From positions 136,662 through 200,661 of the forward strand of contig NZ_PNFV01000004.1 of the NCBI RefSeq assembly GCF_002940945.1: 64,000 nt of DNA. The letters run 5' to 3'. The DNA is from Limosilactobacillus pontis. Its GTDB lineage: Bacteria; Bacillota; Bacilli; Lactobacillales; Lactobacillaceae. Both the position numbers and the translations under genes were made by a program. The notes under the pieces were generated by a model. That model worked only from the letters and a program-made list of their open reading frames with translations, was not told the origin of the DNA and did not search any database. This document shows, piece by piece, positions 56,863 to 64,000 of this stretch; within the stretch, counting starts at the first letter, position 1, and every line of letters begins with the position of its first letter.

Positions 56863-57954
56863 ATGCGAAAAAGAATTGAATGGATTGATATTGCACGTGG
56901 AATTGCAATATTGTTTGTGATAATTGGACATTCATTGGGAAAGTATACAACGTCATATTTCACAAATCTTATATTTGTTTTCCATATGCCTATTTTCTTT
57001 GTATTGAGTGGCTACTTGTATAAGAAAAAGCATAAACAGAAGTTCTTAAAGTCTTCTTATTTTAATTTGATAGTTCCTTATATAGGGACGGTGCTTATTG
57101 CGTTTTTGTTATATACATTTTATCGATTTCACAATAATAATATAATTGCTCCTTCACGCATTTTCTCGTATAAGGATCTTATCGTTTCTTCTATTTATGG
57201 TATTGGGTCTGTAGCAACGTTACCTGTTGTTCACTACAAGATAATAGGAATTGGCGCAATATGGTTTTTACTTGCATTCTTTATAGGAACCCAGTTGTTT
57301 AATTATGTGATGTTACTACCAATTCCTGAACACGGGTTAATTATAAAAGGAATCATTATTGTAATTTTAGCTTTTTTTGGTATGTATATGCAGACGTATG
57401 TATATTTGCCATGGTCAATTAATGCAGCTTTAGTGGCCCAAGTATTCTTCTTTGCAGGTTATATTTTTAAAAAGTTTAACTTATTGGGATATAAAGGGAA
57501 AATTTTTCTACTATTTTCAATTTTATTATGGGTAGCAACGGCAACGATTGGTATGTTTGGGTTAGATAATGTTAATTTTCCTAATATGTACATAGGGATA
57601 ATTGGCGGTATTGCATCTAGTTACGTTGTTATGCGTTTTTCTATGTTTATTAGTAGTAATTATGATAATTATTTTTCTAAGGGAGTAAAAGCAGTACTGT
57701 GCTTCTATGGAGTTGAATCACTGAGTATATTTTGTTTTCACTTAGTTGATCTTGACTATATCCAGATCTGGCCTCTAATAATGAGTTCCTGTAGTAAAGT
57801 TATGCCATACTATGGTTCAATTATTGTTGGGATACTTTATCGTATTATTTTCGTGACGATTATTACGTTAATAGTTCCTCATATTCCGGTCTTAAGGTCA
57901 ATTTATATGCATCGTAGATACAGATTTAGAATAGATGAAAATCGTATGCTATAA
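56863..57954 (+). CDS. acyltransferase-3 (OafA-like) membrane protein
   Basis: 363 residues with about ten membrane segments. The start RIEWIDIARGIAILFVIIGHSLG holds the conserved Arg and catalytic His; VFHMPIFFVLSGYLYKK is the second signature. Such proteins O-acetylate surface polysaccharides. It is the last gene of the cluster and very AT-rich. Spacing and strand suggest co-transcription with the two glycosyltransferases before it. Confidence 0.88.
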   Translation: MRKRIEWIDIARGIAILFVIIGHSLGKYTTSYFTNLIFVFHMPIFFVLSGYLYKKKHKQKFLKSSYFNLIVPYIGTVLIAFLLYTFYRFHNNNIIAPSRIFSYKDLIVSSIYGIGSVATLPVVHYKIIGIGAIWFLLAFFIGTQLFNYVMLLPIPEHGLIIKGIIIVILAFFGMYMQTYVYLPWSINAALVAQVFFFAGYIFKKFNLLGYKGKIFLLFSILLWVATATIGMFGLDNVNFPNMYIGIIGGIASSYVVMRFSMFISSNYDNYFSKGVKAVLCFYGVESLSIFCFHLVDLDYIQIWPLIMSSCSKVMPYYGSIIVGILYRIIFVTIITLIVPHIPVLRSIYMHRRYRFRIDENRML

Positions 57955-57988
57955 TAGTTTTATTCAATCAAAGGGGAGAAATTATCTA

Positions 57989-59467
57989 ATGATTAAACAT
58001 TACAAAATGTTTAAAAAAGGCAAGAACTGGTGCTTTATGGCAATTGCCACGGTTGCAGTTACTTTTGGTGCATTAAATGTTTCAACGCAGGCTAACGCTG
58101 ATACCAATAGTGCGGCAAATGAGCCAGTGGCTATGCAAAATCAAAGTACCGCGACTAGTTCTAGTGCTGTTAATTCGGATCCAGTAGCAGCCAATAGTGC
58201 GGTAGTAGCGTCAGCAAATAATTCAGCTGTTTCTACTAATATTGATAATGCTTCGGCTGGTGTGGTAGCGGCCAGTGCAAGTAATACGCCAGCACAAGCT
58301 TCCGCCGAACCAGCCAGTGCTGCTCAATCAGCAGCTCCACAGGTTGAAGCCAAACTTCAGGTTGCCGCTCAACCAGCACAGGTAAACGGCTGGCAGACAC
58401 AGGAAGGTCGAACTTATTACTACCGGAATGGTCAGAAAGTAACTGGTACTCAAACCATCGGGAATGCTCAATATTACTTCAACGACCAGGGGCAACAGCT
58501 AAAAGACTACTTCTTAACTCAAAACAATCATACCTATTATTTTCAAAAGAATGGTCAACGATTAAATAATGGATTTTACAGTAACTGGGGTCAAACCTAC
58601 TATTTTGGTAATGACGGAGCTCGTTGGGATAATCGGTATTACAATAATTGGGGTAAAACTTATTACTTCGGCAACGATGGAGCTCGTTGGGATAATAAGT
58701 TTATGAATGCCTGGGGCCAAACTTACTACTTCGGCAACGATGGGGCTCGTTGGGATAATAAATTTATGAATGCCTGGGGCCAAACTTACTACTTCGGCAA
58801 CGATGGAGCTCGTTGGGATAATAAGTTTATGAATGCCTGGGGTCAGACTTACTACTTTGGCAACGGTGGTGTCCGTTGGGATAATAAGTTTATGAATGCT
58901 TGGGGTAATATATATTATTTCGGAAAGGGCGGTGCTCGGTTAACAAATCAGACCGTTAACCTGGGTTACGGTGATCTTACCTTTGACAGTCAGGGACGCT
59001 TGAGCTCCACTAATGCATTCATCGGAAGTATTGTTAATGGTGCCATCCAGGGCTGGACTCAACACAAGATCCTTCCCTCTTTAACTCTCGCCCAAGCAAT
59101 CCTCGAAAGTGCTTGGGGGAAGTCTTCACTTTCCGCTAACTACCATAACTTGTTTGGAATTAAGGGTAGTTACCACGGCATGTCGGTAAATATGCCAACT
59201 TATGAGGAGTATGGTGGTCGGTACGTATTGATTCACGACGCATTCCGTCGATACCCAGATAACAATGCAAGTGTTCAAGACCACACTGACTTTCTCGTTC
59301 AAAATAGTCGTTACCATAACTTGATTGGTGTTAAAGATGCTAATACAGCTACCTACTTGATTCGAGCAGATGGCTATGCAACGGCTTCAAGTTATACAAA
59401 CTCTTTACGTAGCATTATTAACACGTATAATTTGACTCGCTATGACCAAGTTGCTTTCCGTCTATAA
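57989..59467 (+). CDS. secreted GH73 peptidoglycan N-acetylglucosaminidase with glucan-binding-like repeats
   Basis: 492 residues from ATG 57989. Residues 1-35 form a KxYKxGKxW-type signal (KMFKKGKNW then a hydrophobic segment and ANAD cleavage-like site). A Ser/Ala-rich linker (36-130) is followed by about nine cell-wall/glucan-binding repeats of 21 residues, several nearly identical (FMNAWGQTYYFGNDGARWDN). The last 150 residues are a GH73 glucosaminidase: LAQAILESAWGKSSLSANYHNLFGIKG (split by the catalytic Glu) and YRHYPDN-like FRRYPDNNAS. It cleaves glycan strands in separation or turnover. No LPxTG is present, so binding is through the repeats. Confidence 0.9.
   Translation: MIKHYKMFKKGKNWCFMAIATVAVTFGALNVSTQANADTNSAANEPVAMQNQSTATSSSAVNSDPVAANSAVVASANNSAVSTNIDNASAGVVAASASNTPAQASAEPASAAQSAAPQVEAKLQVAAQPAQVNGWQTQEGRTYYYRNGQKVTGTQTIGNAQYYFNDQGQQLKDYFLTQNNHTYYFQKNGQRLNNGFYSNWGQTYYFGNDGARWDNRYYNNWGKTYYFGNDGARWDNKFMNAWGQTYYFGNDGARWDNKFMNAWGQTYYFGNDGARWDNKFMNAWGQTYYFGNGGVRWDNKFMNAWGNIYYFGKGGARLTNQTVNLGYGDLTFDSQGRLSSTNAFIGSIVNGAIQGWTQHKILPSLTLAQAILESAWGKSSLSANYHNLFGIKGSYHGMSVNMPTYEEYGGRYVLIHDAFRRYPDNNASVQDHTDFLVQNSRYHNLIGVKDANTATYLIRADGYATASSYTNSLRSIINTYNLTRYDQVAFRL
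58573..58950 (+). repeat. 63-bp coding tandem repeats in the GH73 protein
   Basis: About six consecutive units of 63 bp encode [N/K]x[F/Y][M/Y]N[A/N]WGxTYYFGNDGARWD; central copies differ by only one or two bases, indicating recent slippage or gene conversion. Confidence 0.85.
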
Positions 59468-59476
59468 TCATTTATA

Positions 59477-59500
59477 AAAGGCCAGAGATGGTCTTTTTGT
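59477..59500 (+). terminator. terminator after the GH73 gene
   Basis: AAAGGCC / GGTCTTT hairpin around AGAGAT, followed by a T-rich run. Confidence 0.6.
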
Positions 59501-59670
59501 TTTTAAATATGACATTTTATTTACAATAATATTGCAAAGATTATTGTTACTTAACAATAACCTGATTTTCCCCGATGCTTACGAAACTTGTGATAAAGTA
59601 ATAAAAGTTGAAATTCATTTAAGAAGTTAAATATTTATTAAAGAAATAAGGAAGGTAGGATTCATTCATA

Positions 59671-60912
59671 ATGGAACAACGGACACACGTGAAAATGTTC
59701 AAGAAAGGCAAAAACTGGTGCTATATGGCAATTGCTACTATTGCAATGGTATTTGGGATTGCAACAACCACGGTTGTGAATGCGGATGTTGCAACCGATC
59801 AGAACACGGTTACTACTTCTCAACAGATTCAAAGCGATTCGGTACAGTCCGCTGATCCTGCTGTTACTGCCAATAGCAGTGTTGAAGCTAGTGAATCCAC
59901 CATAACTGCTACAAGTGAAGTATCCGCCAGTGCGGCAAATCAGGCTCCAGCAGCAAACACTAGTACTAGCTATGCCGTTGCTGCTACGCAACCGGCTCAG
60001 TTAAATGGCTGGCAGTCACAAAATGGTAATACTTATTACTACAATAATGGACAGAAGGCAACTGGTGTCCAAAACATTAATGGTACTAATTACTACTTTA
60101 ACGATCAAGGTCAACAACAGAAGGATTATTTCCTTAATCAAAATAATCATACTTACTACTTTGGTAAGGATGGGAAGCGTTTGGATGATGGCTTCTACAA
60201 TAATTGGGGACATACTTACTATTTCCAAAAAGATGGTAGTCGTTTAGACAACGGTTTCTACAATAATTGGGGACACACTTACTATTTCGGTAATGATGGC
60301 GCTCGTCTGGATGATGGCTTCTACAACAACTGGGGACACACTTATTACTTCCAAAAAGATGGTAGTCGTTTAGACAACGGTTTCTATAATAATTGGGGAC
60401 ATACTTACTACTTTGGTAATGATGGTGCACGTTTAGATAATAGTTTCTACAACAACTGGGGGCACAAGTATTACTTTGGTAGTGATGGTGCCTTGGTTCA
60501 AAACCGTGACGTTACTGTTAACGGTACAAAATACCATGCTGATAATGCTGGTATTCTGACTGAGAATACGATCGATAAGAAAGTTGATCGGGCTCTTTCT
60601 CAACGTGGTGTTCCTTATGTATGGGGTGGTAATACGCCGGCTGGTTTTGACTGCTCCGGTTTGGTACAATGGGCATATGGTCTTGGAGCAAATTACCGAA
60701 CGACTTATCAACAAACTAAGTTAGGTAGCCACCATTACAATGTTTTTAGTGCGCCAAAGGGTGCCTTGCTCTTCTTCGGTAGTGATTCTGCACCATATCA
60801 CGTTGCCATTTCCCTTGGGAATGGTTCTTATGTTCACGCTCCAGAACCAGGTGATGTTGTTAAGATTGGTTACTCTAAGTACTTCAAACCAAGTTTCTTC
60901 ATCAATATGTAA
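59671..60912 (+). CDS. secreted NlpC/P60 endopeptidase with glucan-binding-like repeats
   Basis: 413 residues with a KxYKxGKxW-type signal (VKMFKKGKNWCYMAIAT) almost identical to the previous gene. A Ser/Thr linker is followed by about eight 21-residue repeats (residues about 110-270, GFYNNWGHTYYFGNDGARLDD type). The C-terminal NlpC/P60 domain has the catalytic Cys328 in PAGFDCSGLVQWAYG and His377 in PYHVAISLGNG, with HAPEPGDVV completing the site. It should cleave gamma-D-Glu-type stem-peptide bonds. The start ATG 59671 has AAGGAAGG further upstream; ATG at 59692 is an alternative. Confidence 0.9.
   Translation: MEQRTHVKMFKKGKNWCYMAIATIAMVFGIATTTVVNADVATDQNTVTTSQQIQSDSVQSADPAVTANSSVEASESTITATSEVSASAANQAPAANTSTSYAVAATQPAQLNGWQSQNGNTYYYNNGQKATGVQNINGTNYYFNDQGQQQKDYFLNQNNHTYYFGKDGKRLDDGFYNNWGHTYYFQKDGSRLDNGFYNNWGHTYYFGNDGARLDDGFYNNWGHTYYFQKDGSRLDNGFYNNWGHTYYFGNDGARLDNSFYNNWGHKYYFGSDGALVQNRDVTVNGTKYHADNAGILTENTIDKKVDRALSQRGVPYVWGGNTPAGFDCSGLVQWAYGLGANYRTTYQQTKLGSHHYNVFSAPKGALLFFGSDSAPYHVAISLGNGSYVHAPEPGDVVKIGYSKYFKPSFFINM
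60189..60482 (+). repeat. tandem repeats with a 126-bp higher-order unit in the NlpC/P60 gene
   Basis: 21-residue repeats alternate between FGNDGARLDD and FQKDGSRLDN forms, so the duplicated unit is two repeats (126 bp). Confidence 0.8.
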
Positions 60913-60946
60913 TTGATCGTTTTGGTTCGTTACGTTCCAGAAAATC

Positions 60947-60955
60947 TGTTATAAT
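60947..60955 (+). promoter_or_regulatory. extended -10 promoter of the lipoprotein gene
   Basis: TG-T-TATAAT about 39 bases before the start codon. Confidence 0.55.
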
Positions 60956-60993
60956 AGTATTGATATAGGGATAATTAAGGAGAAAGTATATAA

Positions 60994-61527
60994 ATGAAAG
61001 CAAAAAAGTTAGTTACAATTTTAACAACGGGCGCAATGATGTTGACTCTGGCCGCTTGTGGAAACAACTCTTCTCAAGGATCCTCTAAGAATTCAGATGT
61101 TGCTTCAAGTAAGGTTACGTCTAAGAAGAATGCTACAAAAGCTAGGAAAGATAGTAGCAAGACAACTTCTTCGACCACTTCAGGTAAGAATAGTGATTCC
61201 AAGACTAACAGTGACAGTTCTTCATATGCAGTATCTTCAACTTCCTCTAGCAATAACGGTGTAGCATCGTCTAGTGTAACACCACAGAAACAGAGTTCTA
61301 GTTCCCAACAAGCAACCATGTCTGCTACTGACGCCAAGAATATTGTTAAGGAACACATCGGGAATCAATTGAATAATCGTGGTGTTGCTGGACAATCTAC
61401 CAGTGACCTCCCGTCAATTGATTCGATTGATGGCTACACGGCCACTCAGAATGGAACTAATAATTGGACTGTTTCTGGGAACGGTCATACCTATCATGTA
61501 ACTGCTAGTTCTGTTACTGGGAATTAA
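60994..61527 (+). CDS. Ser/Thr-rich lipoprotein of unknown function
   Basis: 177 residues. The start MKAKKLVTILTTGAMMLTLAACGNN has a lipobox (LAAC, Cys22). Residues 25-105 are low-complexity Ser/Lys/Thr/Asn, a likely spacer through the wall. The C-terminal 70 residues (ATMSATDAKNIVKEHIGNQL, then a beta part NWTVSGNGHTYHVTASSVTG) may be a small folded PepSY-like domain; I cannot confirm it. Membrane-anchored outside. Own promoter and terminator. Confidence 0.8.
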   Translation: MKAKKLVTILTTGAMMLTLAACGNNSSQGSSKNSDVASSKVTSKKNATKARKDSSKTTSSTTSGKNSDSKTNSDSSSYAVSSTSSSNNGVASSSVTPQKQSSSSQQATMSATDAKNIVKEHIGNQLNNRGVAGQSTSDLPSIDSIDGYTATQNGTNNWTVSGNGHTYHVTASSVTGN

Positions 61528-61551
61528 TCTAATAATTACAGCAAACTTGTT

Positions 61552-61592
61552 AAATAGCTCAATGCCATAAATTATGGTGTGGGCTATTTTTG
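61552..61592 (+). terminator. terminator after the lipoprotein gene
   Basis: AAATAGC / GCTATTT outer stem with an inner GCCAT/ATGGT hairpin, followed by TTTTGTG. Confidence 0.65.
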
Positions 61593-61690
61593 TGTTAATA
61601 GTGATCTGATATCATACTTGATTTAGCTATTTAGTGGATTTACAATGAAGACATACTGGGAGTGTATAATTTAGGGGAGGTTAGATTTAA

Positions 61691-63271
61691 TTGAAACAGC
61701 AGAATTATTCATGTTTGCTTTATAGCAAACGAATACTTCTAGTTGCAGCTGCTGCGTTAACGGCTACTATTGGAACCTTTACAGTAACATCATCAGTTAA
61801 TGCTGATGATCAGGTACCGGTGGTAGCCGTGCAGCAGGCAACAGCGTCGTCAGCAATGCAAGACGTTAATGCAGGAAGCTCAATTTCAAATGTTAAGAAC
61901 GATAGTCAGAGTCAAGATATTCAAGTAACAGCTCAACAATCTGTCGCGGGTGCAAATAATAAGTCCGTTAAGTCGTCAGCGCCGACGACTAAGGGATTAG
62001 TACAGAATCCAGTTAGTCATAAATGGTCATACTACAATGATGCCGGTCAAAAAGTAGTTGGTACCGGTAATACTGCAGGTACTCTTGCTTATCGGAACGT
62101 AAATGGAAAAACCTATGCGTTTAATAATAAGGGTGAGGCCTATACCGGTTTCCTAAATGGCTGGAATAACCTTTACTACTTTGGTAATGACGGAGCTCGC
62201 TATACTAACCAGTGGTACTACAACTGGGGACACTACTACTACTTTGGTAGTGACGGTGTTCGATTAACTAATCAGTTCTTGAACAGTAAGCAAGTGCCAA
62301 CAAATGATGGTAGAGGCGGTATAAGCAATACGAGTCGGAACCATGTTTATTATTTCAATTCCAAGACGGGAACGATGGCTCGGAACCAGTTCTATAACAA
62401 CTGGGGTAATACTTATTACTTTGGTAACAATGGTGCTCGTTACACCAATCAATTCTATAACAACTGGGGTAACACCTACTATTTTGGTAAGGAAGGTATT
62501 CGTTACACTAATCAGTTCTACACCAATTGGGGTAATGTATATTACTTCGGTAACGATGGTGCTCGTTACACTAATCGCTGGTATAGTAATTGGGGTCATC
62601 GCTATTTCTTTGGCAATGGTGGTGTTCGGGCAACGAATACTTACTTCAATGCTCTCGGAGCGGGCGGCGACTACGACGCGCACTGGGCTGATAACTCAGG
62701 AATAGTTAGTGATGTTCACTACTTTAGCCAATATACACCGGTTTTTGCTCCGTGGGGGTGCGCAGGTGCGTCACTGGCAATGCTTTTGAGTATTAGAAAT
62801 GTTTATCCAAATCTGTATGATCTGATTCACAACGAGCCAAATGTATATGGTAGTCGGAACCAAGGATGGTCTGGTGGCCAGTCTGGTAACGTCGTAACAG
62901 GTGCTGGATTTAATCACGTTATTCAGCCAAATGCATTGAGCGCTTATGGTAGGAAGTTTTTTGGTGGTGTTCGTGATATCTCTTATACGAACCTGTCAAA
63001 TATTGCACGAGTTGTTCAAAGTGGGCACCCAGTTCTCTACTATGGCTGGTCTGCTTATGATGCTGGTGGCAATCGTAACCACTGCAAGATTATTTTAGGT
63101 TATAACGCTCGTAATAAGTCCTTCCACGTTTATGACCCACTATATGGTTATCGTGGTCGTTGGACAGCTCACTCAACTGGTGGTAATGCGTATGACTTAG
63201 GGAATAATGCCTGGGTTCCTGCATGGCACATTCAGAGAGAAATGAGTGGTCAGGCGGTTTCAATTTATTAA
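61691..63271 (+). CDS. secreted C39-like cysteine peptidase with glucan-binding-like repeats
   Basis: 526 residues from TTG 61691 (GGGGAGG upstream). N-terminal signal peptide: SKRILLVAAAALTATIGTF then SSVNAD. Linker, then about eight 21-residue repeats (about 150-325; NQFYNNWGNTYYFGNNGARYT type). The last 180 residues read as a C39-like papain-fold peptidase (Peptidase_C39_2): YFSQYTPVFAPWGCAGASLAML with Cys357, GNRNHCKIILGYN with His464 and FHVYDPLYG with Asp482, a complete triad. No ABC transporter part, so it is not a bacteriocin-exporter protease. Likely substrate is a surface or wall peptide; unknown. Confidence 0.82.
   Translation: MKQQNYSCLLYSKRILLVAAAALTATIGTFTVTSSVNADDQVPVVAVQQATASSAMQDVNAGSSISNVKNDSQSQDIQVTAQQSVAGANNKSVKSSAPTTKGLVQNPVSHKWSYYNDAGQKVVGTGNTAGTLAYRNVNGKTYAFNNKGEAYTGFLNGWNNLYYFGNDGARYTNQWYYNWGHYYYFGSDGVRLTNQFLNSKQVPTNDGRGGISNTSRNHVYYFNSKTGTMARNQFYNNWGNTYYFGNNGARYTNQFYNNWGNTYYFGKEGIRYTNQFYTNWGNVYYFGNDGARYTNRWYSNWGHRYFFGNGGVRATNTYFNALGAGGDYDAHWADNSGIVSDVHYFSQYTPVFAPWGCAGASLAMLLSIRNVYPNLYDLIHNEPNVYGSRNQGWSGGQSGNVVTGAGFNHVIQPNALSAYGRKFFGGVRDISYTNLSNIARVVQSGHPVLYYGWSAYDAGGNRNHCKIILGYNARNKSFHVYDPLYGYRGRWTAHSTGGNAYDLGNNAWVPAWHIQREMSGQAVSIY
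62160..62640 (+). repeat. 63-bp coding repeats in the C39-like gene
   Basis: Repeats of the same WGxxYYFGNDGxRYTNQ type as in the two upstream hydrolases; an unrelated insert (about 62284-62340) interrupts them. Confidence 0.75.
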
Positions 63272-63923
63272 TCTAAAGCAGCTAAAAAATAGGTTTTTGT
63301 TGCCGTTTTTTCTCCTCTGTTTCATAGGCTATAGTGCTTCTGAGTATACAGGTGAAATAGAGGGCTCTTTGTCAATCGGTAAGGATGAAGAGAATTCTGA
63401 GAACTAGACTAAGCCACTTTGGCTATTAGTCTAGTTCTCTTTTTTGGTAGTTCATGACTCATGAGATTGAAATTCTTCAACGAAAGAAGAATTCTAATCT
63501 GGAAATGATTTTGTACCCGATTGTGCTGTTTTAATCTTACGGACTGGCAGTGGGTATAACCCTTTTAGTAACCAATTCAATTAATCAGCCAACAGCTCTT
63601 GATAAACCTTAGCCAGATTAACCGGTCATTCTTAAAACGTTTATGAAGAGAATAAAGCCTCACTATTTCCAAATAATCCTTTGAATCGATTATTACGTGA
63701 TTCGTAAAATAAGAAAATGAATTATTATATAGCCAGAACACTACTGCATAATCAAACAGCAGAAGTAATTTTAGATCGCCTTGTTTACACTCTTATATGA
63801 TCAAGACCAAAGACCAATCATATTGACTAGTATTTAACAATTCTATAACTGCTCAAATCATACAATCTTATTCCGCCTTTTTATAACGCCGTTTGTAAAA
63901 TTAAGTTAGAAAAATAAAAAAGC
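63272..63923. other. 652-base region without a gene, between the C39-like gene and the IS30 element
   Basis: Apart from the terminator listed separately, I see no ORF. The minus strand near 63570-63660 shows a short gene-like reading broken by stops, which may be a decayed transposase, but it is too degraded to name. Confidence 0.4.
63399..63446 (+). terminator. strong rho-independent terminator after the C39-like gene
   Basis: GAGAACTAGACTAA and GCCA arms pair with TGGC and TTAGTCTAGTTCTC around CTT (two bases unpaired), followed by TTTTTT; 128 bases after the stop. Confidence 0.85.
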
Positions 63924-64000
63924 CATTTGTGATAGACTTTTGAGTATCCCTAATCAAAAGAAAGGCAATCACAAATGACCTATAAACATCTTACCACACG
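63924..64000 (+). mobile_element. left part of an IS30-family insertion sequence (runs off the window)
   Basis: A terminal-repeat-like sequence near 63921-63946 precedes the transposase start. The CATTTGTGAT arm at 63924-63933 pairs with ATCACAAATG at 63968-63977, with an inner CTTTTGA/TCAAAAG stem. The outer border cannot be fixed without the other end. Confidence 0.7.
63975..64000 (+). CDS. IS30-family transposase, first residues only
   Basis: Only MTYKHLTT is visible before the edge. This matches the standard start of Lactobacillaceae IS30 transposases (MTY-HL-). The start codon is buried in the 3' arm of the hairpin described above, as expected for an element that blocks translation from outside transcripts. 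Confidence 0.7.

Noticed and set aside
58573-62640. Regularly spaced repeats resembling a CRISPR array
   Set aside because: The repeats are in frame, encode WGxTYYFGNDG units and have no unique spacers; no cas genes are present.

Overview
The window looks like the chromosome of a lactic acid bacterium of the Lactobacillaceae, probably a Limosilactobacillus of the reuteri/fermentum kind. This rests on gene content: two secreted proteins with a KxYKxGKxW-type signal and glucan-binding-like repeats, a DUF4828 secreted protein, the DUF1659/DUF2922 pair, RclA, a YjeM-type permease, and frequent TTG/GTG starts behind strong GGAGG ribosome sites. The species is inference. Base composition is patchy: AT-richer at about 1-15 kb and in parts of the polysaccharide cluster, GC-richer at about 25.7-47 kb.

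Layout. (1) 1-1.5 kb: the end of a phage-type or mobile-element module on the minus strand (DUF2800 nuclease-fold protein, two small proteins, a sigma-70 region 4 protein), followed by an operator-rich, structured intergenic region. (2) 1.9-13.7 kb: one dense plus-strand defence operon: an ABC-three-component set (HNH effector, small middle component, DUF2326-type ABC ATPase), a small Cro/CI-type regulator, a type III restriction-modification pair (Mod, Res), then a ParB-like protein, a SNF2-type helicase and a small unknown protein. (3) 14.3-25.7 kb: CPBP membrane protease, pRiA4b ORF-3-like protein, RclA, YfcC-type transporter with M20 deacylase, XRE membrane regulator, a RelE/ParE-like toxin candidate with small neighbours, and a cre-controlled SDR plus 2-keto-3-deoxygluconate permease operon. 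(4) 25.8-33.2 kb: GyrI-like protein, then the least familiar cluster: two paralogous proteasome-like Ntn-hydrolase proteins, a beta-helix/AAA+ ATPase fusion, two orphan ORFs and a glutamine amidotransferase. (5) 33.3-47 kb: housekeeping and redox genes (glutamate-cysteine ligase, hydroxyacid-dehydrogenase-like protein, LOG, oxidoreductase, DEAD helicase, tRNA-Arg, MnaA, GtrA, flavodoxin, Map, YjeM, YihY, RecX). (6) 47.1-58 kb: a Wzy-dependent exopolysaccharide cluster with a galactofuranose module and an acyltransferase. (7) 58-63.3 kb: three secreted repeat proteins with cell-wall-active or peptidase domains (GH73, NlpC/P60, C39-like) and a lipoprotein. (8) 63.9 kb to the end: the start of an IS30-family insertion sequence.

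The best candidate for an undescribed system is 26.5-30.9 kb. The second Ntn protein would expose Thr1 after Met removal and has Asp at 17 and a nearby Lys, as in proteasome beta subunits. The first has Ala and Arg at the nucleophile and Lys positions, so it looks like an inactive partner. Both sit directly upstream of a CbxX/SpoVK-type AAA+ ATPase. The active-looking copy carries a one-base frameshift in a T6G5 run. The second candidate is the combined ABC-3C / type III R-M / ParB / SNF2 operon. A 16-bp palindrome centred on CCCGGG recurs four times between 21.9 and 34.9 kb, three of these just upstream of genes.
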